Counted from the first letter of the stretch, positions 35,089 through 45,371 are shown. The stretch is 64,000 nt of DNA from Flavobacterium urumqiense (GCF_900108015.1 NZ_FNVP01000002.1:186001-250000); one strand, 5' to 3'. The notes: generated by a model from the sequence alone, not told the origin. Numbers and translations are program-made.

Positions 35089-36819
35089 ATGAAAAATAAC
35101 ATCTTCAAAATGGCACTAATTTTATTCGCAACCCATTGCGTTAGTTCACAAAAAGTGAAATCATCAGACGCACTCCAGCAAAAATGGTGGAAAGAGGCCG
35201 TCGTTTATCAAGTTTACCCGCGTAGCTTTAAAGACAGTGATGGCGATGGCGTTGGCGATATCAAAGGAATTATTTCTAAACTTGATTATATTAAAAGTTT
35301 AGGCATAGATGCAGTATGGCTTAATCCTATTTATTCTTCCCCAAATGATGATAATGGCTACGACATAAGCAACTATCGTGAAATCATGAAGGATTTCGGA
35401 ACGATGCAAGATTTCGACCTTTTGTTACAAGAAATGCACAAATGTGGTATAAAACTCATAATGGATTTAGTAGTAAATCATAGTAGTGACGAACACGAAT
35501 GGTTTAAACAATCCCGTAGTTCCAGAGATAATCCGTATAGAAATTATTATCATTGGTGGCCTGCCGAAAAAGGGAAACCTCCTTATAGATGGAGTTTTTT
35601 TGATGTCAATAGCGACGCTTGGAAATATGATGCACAAACTAATTCCTATTACCTACATTATTTTTCGCAAAAACAACCCGATTTGAATTGGGAAAACCCA
35701 AAAGTGAGGCACGAAGTCTATGACATTATGCGTTTTTGGCTGGACAAGGGAATTGATGGCTTTAGAATGGATGCTTTTCAGTTTGCTTCTAAAGATACCA
35801 CTTGGCCAGAATTACCAAAAGGATATGAAAAAAACATTATAAAATACTATGGTGTAGGACCTCATTTACATGAATATTTGCAAGAAATGAACAAAGAAGT
35901 ATTCAGTAAATATGATATTATGACAGTTGCGGAAGGCGCAGGAAGTTCTCCAGAAGATGCAATGTTATTTGTCGATCCGGATCGAAAAGAATTAAATATG
36001 GCTTACCATTTTGAAAGTGTTGATATTGGTAAACATTTAAAAGATTTTGGTCTTGTGAAATACAAAGCTATTTTTTCTCGATACGACCAAGAATTTAAGG
36101 ATAAAGGATGGCTGGCTATTTTCCTTGCGAATCACGATCAACCAAGAATGGTCAGTAAGTTTGGTAACGACACCCCTAAATATAGAGCTATTTCATCTAA
36201 AATGCTTTCTACATTTATAATGACTATGCGAGGAACACCCTATTATTATTATGGGGATGAATTAGGGATGGACAACATTCGATTTAATTCAATTGAAGAT
36301 TATAAAGATTTAGACACTCGCAACAGATACATTGGTTTAAAAAACAAGGGTGGGGATTTACAAGCTTTTTTAGAGCAACAAAAACAAACTTCCAGAGAAA
36401 ATGGAAGAACACCTTTTCAATGGGACACAACTCAAAATGCGGGTTTTACTACTGGAACACCATGGTTGAAGGTAAATCCAAATTATCAAACTATAAATGC
36501 TGAGGCACAAGAAAAAGACCCTAATTCTACTTTAAACTATTTTAAAAAATTAGTAAAATTACGCAAGCAAGAACCTGCCTTTGTTTATGGGACATATACT
36601 TTATTAGACAAAGAGAACCCAAACGTTTATGCCTACACGAGAGAACTAAATGGTAAAAAATTACTTGTCTTATTGAATTTTTCGGATAAAGAAGCTACCT
36701 ATAATACTGGATTTTTAACTCTAAAATCAAAAATTATTTTAGGAAATTATCAAGATCTTATTAACACGAAAACAAATATGTTGCGACCTTATGAAGCGAA
36801 AATAATAGAACTTAAATAA
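35089..36819 (+). CDS. GH13 alpha-glucosidase, exported
   Basis: The 576-residue enzyme has an N-terminal signal peptide (to about VSSQ, residue 21) and is probably periplasmic. The four GH13 regions are present: DLVVNH (Asp126), GFRMDAF (nucleophile Asp228), AEG (acid/base Glu282) and ANHDQPR (His349-Asp350). The calcium loop DSDGDGVGD is at 49-57. Overall it resembles the oligo-1,6-glucosidase/maltase group that releases glucose from the non-reducing end. Ala229 after the nucleophile is usually linked to alpha-1,4 preference, Val to alpha-1,6, so maltose- or sucrose-like substrates are more likely. It lies 41 bases after the broken paralogue. Confidence 0.92.
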   Translation: MKNNIFKMALILFATHCVSSQKVKSSDALQQKWWKEAVVYQVYPRSFKDSDGDGVGDIKGIISKLDYIKSLGIDAVWLNPIYSSPNDDNGYDISNYREIMKDFGTMQDFDLLLQEMHKCGIKLIMDLVVNHSSDEHEWFKQSRSSRDNPYRNYYHWWPAEKGKPPYRWSFFDVNSDAWKYDAQTNSYYLHYFSQKQPDLNWENPKVRHEVYDIMRFWLDKGIDGFRMDAFQFASKDTTWPELPKGYEKNIIKYYGVGPHLHEYLQEMNKEVFSKYDIMTVAEGAGSSPEDAMLFVDPDRKELNMAYHFESVDIGKHLKDFGLVKYKAIFSRYDQEFKDKGWLAIFLANHDQPRMVSKFGNDTPKYRAISSKMLSTFIMTMRGTPYYYYGDELGMDNIRFNSIEDYKDLDTRNRYIGLKNKGGDLQAFLEQQKQTSRENGRTPFQWDTTQNAGFTTGTPWLKVNPNYQTINAEAQEKDPNSTLNYFKKLVKLRKQEPAFVYGTYTLLDKENPNVYAYTRELNGKKLLVLLNFSDKEATYNTGFLTLKSKIILGNYQDLINTKTNMLRPYEAKIIELK

Positions 36820-36884
36820 CATTTAAATTATTTATTTAATTCGATAAAAATAATCTAACTCACAAGTAATAAAATAGTAAAGCT

Positions 36885-36958
36885 AAACTGTTTTTTGAAA
36901 ATTGATTTACAATAATTAAATTGTAAGCATGTCTTCAAGAAACAGTTTATATTTTTTT
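36885..36958 (+). terminator. hairpin and T-run behind the GH13 gene
   Basis: Arms 36885-36899 and 36934-36948 match in 14 of 15 bases (AAACTGTTTTTTGAA and its complement). An inner 7 bp stem TTACAAT/ATTGTAA lies within the loop, and the hairpin is followed by TATATTTTTTTAA. It is 65 bases after the GH13 stop and probably ends the plus-strand arm. Confidence 0.55.
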
Positions 36959-36965
36959 AATTTAG

Positions 36966-37390
36966 GCATCCCTGAAATATACAACGCTTAAGCAAATTTT
37001 TATTGAACTTGGAATTTCTATAAAAACAGCTTTTTAGCTATTAGAAAATTATTCTGACATAAGTGAAGCTACTTAAAAAAGATATTAAAGATTTAGCAAC
37101 GGTCTCCAACTATAGTGCTAATAGATTTGCCGCTGATTTTGTCTGTGATAACAATACTAATTTTAAATATGATTATGAAAATGAAGAAAAAGCACTTGCC
37201 GAGCATTCGGCGATTAATGCCAAAATGGAGCTATCAAATATTGGAATGAAGTGGGAATTATACTTCCACGACAGATTGCAATTTTTGGTTTTAGTAAGTG
37301 GTTCATCTCCTTCGCTTCATTCACTCGGCAGGATTTGAAATTGGAAGAAAATCAGCAATTTTATTTGACGACATTTATTGTAAAAAATAA
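36966..37390 (+). pseudogene. degraded LacI-family regulator
   Basis: Joined across frames the region reads as a LacI protein. The HTH is LKQIFIELGISIKTAF, then TAG in place of a codon, then LLENYSDISEAT. One extra T causes a frameshift, then KKDIKDLATVSNYSANRFAADF follows, the hinge. The middle of the ligand domain is missing. Traces of the C-terminal half follow in other frames: NGAIKY, EVGI, PRQIAIFGFSKWFIS, PSLHS and GFEIGRKSAILF. The intact regulator just downstream has the matching strings EQVALIGFSNWFMS and HEMGVQSF. At least three frame breaks and a deletion make it non-functional. Confidence 0.82.
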
Positions 37391-37683
37391 TCTACCAATA
37401 GTTTTTTTTTAATCACTCGAACTGGAAACAAGTATAAATAAAAGACAATCAAGTTAAAAACAACAGGTAGATTTTAAATTTGTTTAATTTAACAAAGTGC
37501 TGTTAAATTGTTTATTTTGATAAAAACATTAGAAATACGATAAAAATTAATATCTTGGTAAAGAATATTTTAAGCTATATTCGTTTTCATCAATATAAAT
37601 TAATCACAATACGTTGAGAATTAAAAACGAAGTCCTTACCCAAAAAATATTTTTCTAAACTTAAATAAGCACATAATAGATTC
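37391..37683 (+). other. intergenic region upstream of the LacI regulator
   Basis: A/T-rich, without coding potential. A TAAATTTG at 37475-37482 matches the -7 consensus but lies about 200 bases before the ATG and lacks a -33 partner. I see no CGAAAACGTTTTCG operator here, so the regulator does not appear to be autoregulated through that site. Confidence 0.4.
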
Positions 37684-38709
37684 ATGAAAGATATTACCCT
37701 AAAAGAAATTGCAACTACATTGGGGATTTCAATTACTACCGTTTCAAAAGCTTTGAAAGACTATCCGGATGTTAGTGCAAAAACAAAAAAAGCTGTAATT
37801 GATCTTGCTCGAACGCTACATTACACACCAAATAGCTTTGCGGTAAATTTAAGAACTAAAGAATCAAAAACAATTGGTTTAATTATTCCTGAAGTAGTTC
37901 ACCATTTTTTTTCAAATGTAGTTAATGCAATTATTGATGAAGCTGAAAAAAACGGTTACCTCGTTATCATTTTACAATCTAATGAATCGTTAGAATTAGA
38001 AAAAAAACAAGTTGAATTACTAATTAACAAAAGAGTTGATGGTATTATCATGTCCCTTTCAAACGAATCAAATAATGATGATCACATCAAGGAAATAATC
38101 AGTAGGAATATTCCTTTTGTTATGTTTGACAAGATCAACAAATTAACTGCATGTTCGAAAGTAATAATTGATGATCAAAAGGCAGCATTTAATGCTGTTC
38201 AGCATTTAATAGATACTGGTTGTAAAAAAATTGTTCATATTCGAGGCCCTTTAAATCCTCAAAACTCTATTGATCGCTACATTGGATACAAAAAAGCTTT
38301 AGAAAAAAACAACATTCTTTTCGATTCAAAATTAGTTTACACTTGTGAAAAAGTAACTTTTGAAGAAGGAATTGATTTTGCTAAACAGATAATGAAAGAA
38401 CATACGGATGTCGATGGAATTTTTGCTATTACAGATTTAGTTGCTGTTGGTGTTTTGACTTATTTTAACGATAACGGCATTAAGATTCCTGAACAAGTAG
38501 CTTTGATAGGGTTCAGCAACTGGTTTATGTCACAAGTGGTTACCCCAAAATTAAGCAGTGTCGAGCAACCCAGTCACGAAATGGGTGTTCAATCATTCAA
38601 TTTATTGCTGGAAGAAATGATTTGCCACAAAGAAGGGATTTCGTTTACACCAAGAACGGTTGAACTGAAGACTTCTAATATTATTAGAGAATCTACTGTT
38701 AAACCTTAA
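37684..38709 (+). CDS. LacI-family transcriptional regulator of the sugar island
   Basis: The 341-residue protein has a classical LacI headpiece (ITLKEIATTLGISITTVSKALKDYPDVS, residues 4-31; hinge TPNSFAVNLRTKESKTIG) and a periplasmic-binding-protein-type ligand domain (GLIIPEVVHHFFSNVV, DGIIMSLS, IGFSNWFMSQVVTPKLSSVEQP). It is the only intact DNA-binding protein in the island, and the island carries three pairs of CG-centred palindromes typical of the family, so it is the obvious binder. Because those sites sit upstream of -7 boxes that lack -33 elements, it may act as activator; that is inference. The effector is unknown. Confidence 0.9.
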   Translation: MKDITLKEIATTLGISITTVSKALKDYPDVSAKTKKAVIDLARTLHYTPNSFAVNLRTKESKTIGLIIPEVVHHFFSNVVNAIIDEAEKNGYLVIILQSNESLELEKKQVELLINKRVDGIIMSLSNESNNDDHIKEIISRNIPFVMFDKINKLTACSKVIIDDQKAAFNAVQHLIDTGCKKIVHIRGPLNPQNSIDRYIGYKKALEKNNILFDSKLVYTCEKVTFEEGIDFAKQIMKEHTDVDGIFAITDLVAVGVLTYFNDNGIKIPEQVALIGFSNWFMSQVVTPKLSSVEQPSHEMGVQSFNLLLEEMICHKEGISFTPRTVELKTSNIIRESTVKP

Positions 38710-38763
38710 TCTTTATTAATTTCTTTTAACCAACTGCAAATTCTTCCAAACTGTAAAAAGTCA

Positions 38764-39621
38764 TTATTTCAGAAAATCAATATTCCTTTTCAATCCTTCA
38801 AATTTTGTTCTTTTTAAAGGCGAATCTTTAAAAACTACTCTAAAAGTTTCTTCTGTAATTTCTTTCCAATCTTTTCTGGTCATAGAAAGCAATGCTGGTT
38901 TTGGATTGAATAAAGGCTCGTTATTCGCTTTTGAAAATTTATTCCAAGGACAAACGTCCTGACAGACATCACACCCGAAAGCCCAATCATCGAATTTGCC
39001 TTTCATCTCCTGCGGAATGTTTCCTTTAAGTTCGATTGTAAAATAGGAGATACATTTACTACCGTCAACAATGTATGGAGCAACTATGGCTTCCGTTGGA
39101 CAAGCATCGATACATGCGGTACAAGTTCCACAATGATCGGTTGTAGCGTGATCATATTCTAAATTTAAGTCAACTATCAGCTCCGAAATGAAGTAGAAAG
39201 AACCCACTTTTTGAGTTAATAAATTACTATTTTTACCTATCCATCCTAAACCACTTTTAGCAGCCCATGCTTTATCAAGTACTGGTGCAGAATCTACAAA
39301 CGCCCGACCAGAAACATCTCCTATAGCTGACTGAATAGAAAAAAGCAATTCTTTCAACTTTTCCTTGATTACAAAATGATAATCTTGTCCATAGGCATAT
39401 TTTGATATTTTATAAGAATCTGATTGAAATTGGTCCGGATAGTAATTTAATAAAAGTGAGATCACACTCTTACCATCATCAACAAGTAAAGTTGGGTTCA
39501 ACCGTATGTCAAAATGATTTTCCATATACGACATTTCACCATTTCGATTCTTATTTAACCAATTTTCTAACCTTGGCGCTTCTTCTTCTAAAAATCCTGC
39601 TTTAGATATACCACATGACAA
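38764..39621 (-). CDS. queG: epoxyqueuosine reductase QueG (start codon unclear)
   Basis: QueG reduces epoxyqueuosine to queuosine in tRNA using cobalamin and two 4Fe-4S clusters. Both cluster motifs are present, [16 protein letters not shown] and [13 protein letters not shown], as are [24 protein letters not shown] and the N-terminal [10 protein letters not shown]. The given start is a TTG at 39621, but the homologous frame continues upstream as [18 protein letters not shown] to a TAG at 39714 without any ATG, GTG or TTG. The expected start would be near 39678-39681, where the codons are ATC ATT. Either a rare ATT/ATC start is used, the ATG was lost, or translation begins at TTG with about 20 residues missing. 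Confidence 0.88.
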   Translation of the reverse strand: MSCGISKAGFLEEEAPRLENWLNKNRNGEMSYMENHFDIRLNPTLLVDDGKSVISLLLNYYPDQFQSDSYKISKYAYGQDYHFVIKEKLKELLFSIQSAIGDVSGRAFVDSAPVLDKAWAAKSGLGWIGKNSNLLTQKVGSFYFISELIVDLNLEYDHATTDHCGTCTACIDACPTEAIVAPYIVDGSKCISYFTIELKGNIPQEMKGKFDDWAFGCDVCQDVCPWNKFSKANNEPLFNPKPALLSMTRKDWKEITEETFRVVFKDSPLKRTKFEGLKRNIDFLK

Positions 39622-39836
39622 AAATCCGAGACGTTTTGCTTCGGATTTAATGAATTCTGAATATTTAGATTTGTGAATGATGACTAAAAAATTAAATTTG
39701 AAAACTATAACCTAGCCCTTATTACCGCACTTAGCTTCTATTTTTATAGGAGTTCAGTGAGAATAGTTTGAATCAATATTCTATCTCGTTTATTACCCAG
39801 ATAGATTTAACAAATAGCAGTAATTATTTAAAAACC

Positions 39837-40859
39837 TTAAAATAAACCAGTTTGAATATTAGTCTTTATTCTCCCTAAATGCTTATACGCTTTATCAGTT
39901 ACTTCCCTTCCTCTGGGTGTTCTCATAATGAAACCTTCTTGAATTAGGAAAGGTTCGTAGACTTCTTCGATAGTTTCGCTACTTTCTGATACGGCTGTTG
40001 CCAAAGTTGATAAGCCAACTGGACCACCTTTAAATTTATCGATGATTGTTGTCAGTATTTTATTGTCCATTTCATCTAATCCGTGAGCGTCAACATTGAG
40101 TGCCTTTAAGGCATAACGCGCAATTTCAATATCAATTGTTCCATTTCCTTTGATTTGAGCAAAATCACGCACTCTTCTTAACAATGCATTGGCGATACGC
40201 GGAGTTCCCCTGCTTCTGCCTGCAATTTCAATAGCCGCTTCCATAGAAATTGGCATTTTAAAAATACTGGCACTTCTTTCAACAATCGATGTCAACAATT
40301 CAGTCGTATAATATTGCAAACGTGAAGCGATTCCGAAACGAGCTCTCATGGGAGCTGTTAATAAACCGGATCGGGTTGTTGCGCCAATTAAGGTAAAAGG
40401 ATTTAGATTAATTTGAACTGTTCTTGCATTAGGTCCAGATTCAATCATTATATCAATTTTGAAATCTTCCATTGCCGAATATAAATATTCTTCAACGATA
40501 GGGCTTAAACGATGAATTTCGTCAATAAACAACACATCTCTTTCTTCAAGATTTGTCAGTAAACCCGCTAAGTCACCTGGTTTGTCTAAAACAGGTCCAG
40601 AAGTAATTTTAATTCCTACATTTAATTCATTGGCAAGGATATTTGCCAACGTAGTTTTACCCAAACCCGGAGGACCATGAAAAAGTGTATGATCAAGCGC
40701 TTCATTCCTTTGGTTGGCAGCCTGTACAAAAACTTTTAAGTTCTCTAATATTTGGTCTTGACCGGCAAAATCATCAAAAGAAAGCGGTCTTAATCTTTTT
40801 TCAAGATCAAATTCTTCAGAATTATAACCATCAGTAGTTGGGTCTAAATTTTCATTCAT
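39837..40859 (-). CDS. ruvB: Holliday junction helicase RuvB
   Basis: The 340-residue AAA+ motor drives branch migration with RuvA. Walker A is GPPGLGKTT, Walker B is FIDEIHRL, sensor I is [18 protein letters not shown], and the C-terminal winged helix ends in [17 protein letters not shown]. Length and order are those of the family. It is followed by queG after about 215 bases and preceded by the terminator of the oxidase operon. Confidence 0.97.
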   Translation of the reverse strand: MNENLDPTTDGYNSEEFDLEKRLRPLSFDDFAGQDQILENLKVFVQAANQRNEALDHTLFHGPPGLGKTTLANILANELNVGIKITSGPVLDKPGDLAGLLTNLEERDVLFIDEIHRLSPIVEEYLYSAMEDFKIDIMIESGPNARTVQINLNPFTLIGATTRSGLLTAPMRARFGIASRLQYYTTELLTSIVERSASIFKMPISMEAAIEIAGRSRGTPRIANALLRRVRDFAQIKGNGTIDIEIARYALKALNVDAHGLDEMDNKILTTIIDKFKGGPVGLSTLATAVSESSETIEEVYEPFLIQEGFIMRTPRGREVTDKAYKHLGRIKTNIQTGLF

Positions 40860-40975
40860 TTAACAAAGATAGCAAAGCAATTTTGAATTCTAAATTCTAA
40901 ATACAGTGAAAATTAAAAAAGATCACAGGAAATGGGGAAATACGACTAGCAGACAATTGAAAAAGATCACAAAAA

Positions 40976-40999
40976 AAGCCTCTACTTTCGCAGAGGCTT
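40976..40999 (-). terminator. terminator of the act-cta respiratory operon
   Basis: Stem AAGCCTCT/AGAGGCTT (40976-40983 and 40992-40999) with an 8-base loop is followed in the minus direction by seven T. It stands 14 bases after the ctaD stop. Confidence 0.85.
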
Positions 41000-41012
41000 G
41001 ATTATATATTTT

Positions 41013-42809
41013 CTAGTGATGTAAAACTTCTTCACCTTCTTTCATCGGAACGTTTTGAGGTACAAAATCCACATCATGTGCAGGATTACTGTAGTCATAA
41101 GGCCAACGATGTACTTCAGGAAGTGCACCCGGCCAGTTACCATGAATATGTTCTACTGGTGCAGTCCATTCAAGGGTATTAGATTTCCAAGGGTTCTGAA
41201 CCGATTTTTTTCCATAGAAAATACTACTAAAGAAATTATATAAGAAAACTAGTTGGAAGATACCACCTATTAAAGCAAATGTTGTTATCAAAACGTTTAC
41301 GTTTTGTAAATCATCAAATAATGGAAAATTCGTATTAGTATAATAACGTCTTGGCAATCCTGCTAAACCGATGAAGTGCATTGGAAAAAACACCCCATAA
41401 GCACAAATAGCAGAAACCCAAAAGTGAACATATCCTAAATTTTTATTAAGCATTCTTCCGTACAATCTCGGAAACCAGTGATACACACCTGCAAACATAC
41501 CGTAAAGTGCAGAAATACCCATTACCAAGTGGAAGTGAGCAACAACAAAATAAGTATCATGAACATTGATGTCTAAAGTACTATCTCCAAGAATAATTCC
41601 AGTTAAACCACCAGTAATAAAAGTAGAAACCATACCAATTGAAAACAACATTGCGGGATTCAATTGCAAGTTACCTTTCCATAAAGTTGTAATCCAGTTA
41701 AAAGCTTTTACAGCAGAGGGGATCGCAATCAACAACGTGGTAAAAGTAAATACGGAACCTAAAAAGGGATTCATTCCTGAAACGAACATGTGATGACCCC
41801 AAACAATCGTAGATAAAAATGCAATCGCCAAAACGGACATAATCATCGCTCTGTAACCAAAAATTGGTTTACGAGCATTAGTAGCCATAACTTCAGATAC
41901 AATTCCCATTGCAGGCAAAATTACAATATACACTTCAGGGTGACCTAAGAACCAAAATAGGTGTTCAAACAATACTGGTGAACCACCTTGATAATGCAGA
42001 ACTTCCCCAGCAATATAAATATCAGACAAGAAGAAAGAAGTACCAAAACTTCTATCAAAAATTAATAACAAAGCAGCTGATAACAGAACAGGAAATGAAA
42101 CAACTCCAATAATAGCAGTAACAAAGAAACACCAGATTGTCAATGGCAATCTTGTCATTGTCATTCCTTTAGTTCTCAGATTTATAACTGTAACAATATA
42201 ATTTAATGATCCAATTAAAGATGATGCAATAAAAATCGCCATCGAAACTAACCAAAGTGTCATCCCCATACCTGAACCCGGAATAGCTTGAGGTAATGCA
42301 CTTAAAGGTGGATAGATTGTCCATCCAGAAGACGCAGGCCCTGCTTCAACGAAGAGAGAGGACAACATAATTACCGCTGACAAAAAGAAAAGCCAATAGG
42401 ATATCATGTTCATGAAACCGGACGCCATGTCTCTTGCCCCAATTTGAAGCGGAATTAATAAGTTACTAAAGGTTCCACTTAGACCAGCGGTCAACACAAA
42501 GAAAACCATTATGGTACCGTGAATGGTGACTAATGCTAAATAAATATCATTGGCCATAACTCCATCAGGAGCAAATTTATCACCTAATAATACATTGAAT
42601 ATTTTAAAAGACTCTTCAGGCCAAGCTAATTGCATTCTAAAAAGCATTGACATACCCACACCAATAACACCCATGATAATACCAGTGATTAGGTATTGCT
42701 TGGAAATCATTTTATGATCGATACTAAATATATATTTAGTAATAAAAGTCTCTTTATGATGGTGTTCGTGTTCTAGATCGTGTCCGTGATCGTGAGCTTC
42801 TGCTGACAT
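41013..42809 (-). CDS. ctaD: cytochrome c oxidase subunit I (aa3 type)
   Basis: The 598-residue catalytic subunit binds heme a, heme a3 and CuB. Ligand motifs: HGTIMVFFV (low-spin heme His), GHPEVYIVILP (CuB His and the cross-linked Tyr), WGHHMF (two CuB His) and HDTYFVVAHFHLVMG (heme His residues). GHPEVY places it with A-type heme-copper oxidases. The N-terminus is His-rich (DHGHDLEHEHHHKE), a possible copper- or charge-rich cytoplasmic tail. It is the last gene of the act operon, 28 bases after ctaC; subunit III is not in this window. Confidence 0.97.
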   Translation of the reverse strand: MSAEAHDHGHDLEHEHHHKETFITKYIFSIDHKMISKQYLITGIIMGVIGVGMSMLFRMQLAWPEESFKIFNVLLGDKFAPDGVMANDIYLALVTIHGTIMVFFVLTAGLSGTFSNLLIPLQIGARDMASGFMNMISYWLFFLSAVIMLSSLFVEAGPASSGWTIYPPLSALPQAIPGSGMGMTLWLVSMAIFIASSLIGSLNYIVTVINLRTKGMTMTRLPLTIWCFFVTAIIGVVSFPVLLSAALLLIFDRSFGTSFFLSDIYIAGEVLHYQGGSPVLFEHLFWFLGHPEVYIVILPAMGIVSEVMATNARKPIFGYRAMIMSVLAIAFLSTIVWGHHMFVSGMNPFLGSVFTFTTLLIAIPSAVKAFNWITTLWKGNLQLNPAMLFSIGMVSTFITGGLTGIILGDSTLDINVHDTYFVVAHFHLVMGISALYGMFAGVYHWFPRLYGRMLNKNLGYVHFWVSAICAYGVFFPMHFIGLAGLPRRYYTNTNFPLFDDLQNVNVLITTFALIGGIFQLVFLYNFFSSIFYGKKSVQNPWKSNTLEWTAPVEHIHGNWPGALPEVHRWPYDYSNPAHDVDFVPQNVPMKEGEEVLHH

Positions 42810-42837
42810 ATACGTTTACTTTAAATTTTCTTAATAA

Positions 42838-43998
42838 TTATTTCATTGCCATTTTAACAACAGCTGCAGCGGTATCCTTACCTTTAGTAGAATCCGCGCC
42901 CTTTGCTCCATCAACAGGAGCAGCAGGAGTTTTAGCCGTTTTTACTTCTTGTACTACTGTAGGTTTATCTTGTAACCACTTTTTATAATCTTCTGGCGTA
43001 TCAACGATCACTTTCATTTGCATATTATAATGAGAGGCACCACAAATTTTATTGCAAAGCAATAAATAATCAAAAGTGTACGGATCTAATGCTGTTTCTC
43101 CTTTTGCAACAAGTTCAATACTTTTCTTAGTTCTTAGATCATTAATATTCGCCACTTTTTCTACCATGTAAGGCAATTCTCTATACTCATCAGTAGTATA
43201 AATCGGTGTAAAAGCAAATTCGGTTACCATACCTGGTACACAGTTCATTTGCGCTCTGAAATAAGGCATATAAGCAGAATGCAAAACATCTTGCGAACGC
43301 ATTTTGAAATGAATTTTTTTGCCTTTTGGTATATGCAACTCATTAATTACAATATCATCTTGTGCATAAGGATCCGATAAATCAACACCAAGTGTATTTA
43401 CACCTTCTATTAATCTAACATTAGCCTTACCTAACACATTGTCAGGACCAGCGTATCTGGCAGTCCATTTAAATTGTTGTGCGTACAATTCAACAACAAC
43501 TGTGTCTTCTTCCTCATCAATGAACATAATATTTGTCCAAGCATAAAGACCATAAAGAATCAAACCTGCAAGAACAACTGCTGGAATAACACTCCAAAGC
43601 GCTTCTAATCTATTGTTATCAGCAAAATACAATGCCTTTTGACCTTTTTTACCTCTATACTTAAAAGAAAAATAATGCAATAAAACCTGAGTTATAGCTT
43701 GGACTATAAATAAAAGAACCCATGAAATATTCATCAAACTATCAACTAAGGAACCATGTTCTGAAGCAGGTGTATGAAGCACTAATGGACCCCATTTAAA
43801 CAAACCGTATATTGAGAATATATATAGGAATGCTAAGAAACCAAACATTAAATAACCCTGAACATTATTATCATCATCTGAGGCTACTTGAGAATTGTCC
43901 GAAATTGAACCTACTTGAGTAAGGTCAAATATTTTCGTCAATTGCCATAAAGCAACGGCTAATAAAACTAAAACTATAATTACCAACAAACTTGTCAT
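42838..43998 (-). CDS. ctaC: cytochrome c oxidase subunit II
   Basis: The 386-residue subunit carries the CuA centre that accepts electrons. It has three hydrophobic segments, one at the very N-terminus (LLVIIVLVLLAVALW) and two more before residue 150. The periplasmic cupredoxin domain has HSAYMPYFRAQMNCVPG and CNKICGASHYNMQM, which supplies the two Cys, the His and the Met of CuA. The last 45 residues are an Ala/Lys/Thr-rich tail (VKTAKTPAAPVDGAKGADS) not needed for the fold. It follows actF by 20 bases, so complex III and the oxidase are co-transcribed. Confidence 0.95.
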   Translation of the reverse strand: MTSLLVIIVLVLLAVALWQLTKIFDLTQVGSISDNSQVASDDDNNVQGYLMFGFLAFLYIFSIYGLFKWGPLVLHTPASEHGSLVDSLMNISWVLLFIVQAITQVLLHYFSFKYRGKKGQKALYFADNNRLEALWSVIPAVVLAGLILYGLYAWTNIMFIDEEEDTVVVELYAQQFKWTARYAGPDNVLGKANVRLIEGVNTLGVDLSDPYAQDDIVINELHIPKGKKIHFKMRSQDVLHSAYMPYFRAQMNCVPGMVTEFAFTPIYTTDEYRELPYMVEKVANINDLRTKKSIELVAKGETALDPYTFDYLLLCNKICGASHYNMQMKVIVDTPEDYKKWLQDKPTVVQEVKTAKTPAAPVDGAKGADSTKGKDTAAAVVKMAMK

Positions 43999-44018
43999 CT
44001 GTTTACTTATTTTAAATA

Positions 44019-45371
44019 TTAATAATGAAAATGTTTACTCTCTTCTATAAATGGATTTCTTTTTGGTAACAAAGGAGCTTTAGTTAATGCAGTGAATACA
44101 ACATAAATAAATAATCCAAGGAAGAAAAGAACGGATGCAATTTCTGAGATACCAATGAACCATCTATCTCCTACTGTTCCAGGCATAATCATATTAAAGA
44201 AATCTATATAATGTCCTAATAAGATAACTGTACCAGCCATCACTAAAATCCATGTAATCCTTTTGAAATCCGTATTGATTAATATCAAAATTGGAAAAAG
44301 AAAATTCATCACCACTGCACCAAAAAATGGGAGATTGTATAATTGAATTCTAGTTACGAAATAAGTAATCTCTTCAGGAATATTTGCATACCAAATCAAC
44401 ATAAATTGTGAAAACCATAAATAAGTCCAGAAAACGCTGAAACCAAACATGAATTTAGCTAAATCATGAATATGACTTGTGTTTACATTTTCTAAATATC
44501 CTTTTGATTTTAAATATAAAGATATCAAAGCTATGGTTGTAATTCCACTTACAAAGAAACTAGCAAAAACATACCAGCCAAATAAAGTACTAGACCAATG
44601 TGGGTCAATTGACATAATCCAATCCCAAGACATAATAGATTCCGTTACGATGAAAAAAACAAGAAATGCCGCTGACATTTTGAAGTTCTTTTTGTAGTTG
44701 AGATCATCAGAAGCTTGGTCCTGAGCTAAGCAATTTTTTCTTGAAAAATAACGGTATAGATTCCAACCAATCAAAAAGATAGCTGCTCTTATTATCCAAA
44801 AAGGAAAATTCAAATATCCTGATTTGTTAGCAATGATTTTATCGTGTGCAACAACTTCCGGATCTAACCAGATAAATAAACTGTTGGAATGGAAAATATT
44901 TAAACCACAAACAACAAGTATTATAAAAAATATAACAGAACCTACAGGTAAATAAGCTGTTATCCCTTGCATAACTCTGAACAGAACAGGAGACCAACCC
45001 GCTTGTGCTACTTGTTGTATAGCATAAAAAGCTAAAACACCCATTGATAGCAGCATAAAGAAAATACAAGCAACATACAATGATGCCCAAGGTTTATTTT
45101 GCAACTGATGCAAAACATGCTCAGTGTGCTCTTTATGTTCAGCAGCTTCTTTTACTTCATTAGTTTTACCTATTTCGGCATGAACTTCTCCAGCAGGAAC
45201 TGAAACTTCATGTTTCGCCTCACCATGACCACCATGAGTTTCAGAAGCAATAATTTTCTCAACTTCTTGAAGATCTTTTGGTGCAGTTAAAAAACCATAT
45301 CCAATTCCTAATAGACCAACAGCCATTAAGACAAAAGAAAATGTTTTTAATTTACTTGAAAATGTATACAT
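44019..45371 (-). CDS. actF: alternative complex III subunit ActF (NrfD-like quinol-binding membrane protein)
   Basis: ActF is one of two large NrfD-type membrane subunits of alternative complex III, the menaquinol:cytochrome c oxidoreductase. It has about ten transmembrane helices (FVLMAVGLLGIGYGF, SLYVACIFFMLLSMGVLAFYA and others) and a His/Glu-rich loop at residues 30-85. I place the start at the ATG 45371 (MYTFSSKLKTFSF), 450 residues; an in-frame TTG at 45398 would add nine residues and touch the actE stop. The order actABCDEF is as in Flavobacterium. Confidence 0.92.
   Translation of the reverse strand: MYTFSSKLKTFSFVLMAVGLLGIGYGFLTAPKDLQEVEKIIASETHGGHGEAKHEVSVPAGEVHAEIGKTNEVKEAAEHKEHTEHVLHQLQNKPWASLYVACIFFMLLSMGVLAFYAIQQVAQAGWSPVLFRVMQGITAYLPVGSVIFFIILVVCGLNIFHSNSLFIWLDPEVVAHDKIIANKSGYLNFPFWIIRAAIFLIGWNLYRYFSRKNCLAQDQASDDLNYKKNFKMSAAFLVFFIVTESIMSWDWIMSIDPHWSSTLFGWYVFASFFVSGITTIALISLYLKSKGYLENVNTSHIHDLAKFMFGFSVFWTYLWFSQFMLIWYANIPEEITYFVTRIQLYNLPFFGAVVMNFLFPILILINTDFKRITWILVMAGTVILLGHYIDFFNMIMPGTVGDRWFIGISEIASVLFFLGLFIYVVFTALTKAPLLPKRNPFIEESKHFHY

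Noticed and set aside
37063..37338. Open frame of 91 codons as an independent small gene
   Set aside because: Its first part is the LacI hinge region in frame and the rest is LacI sequence in a wrong frame; it is part of the regulator pseudogene.
41289..41306. Palindrome CAAAACG-TTTA-CGTTTTG resembling the operator
   Set aside because: It lies inside the ctaD coding sequence, has a different centre (TTTA spacer instead of CG) and is single, so it is not counted as a LacI-type site.
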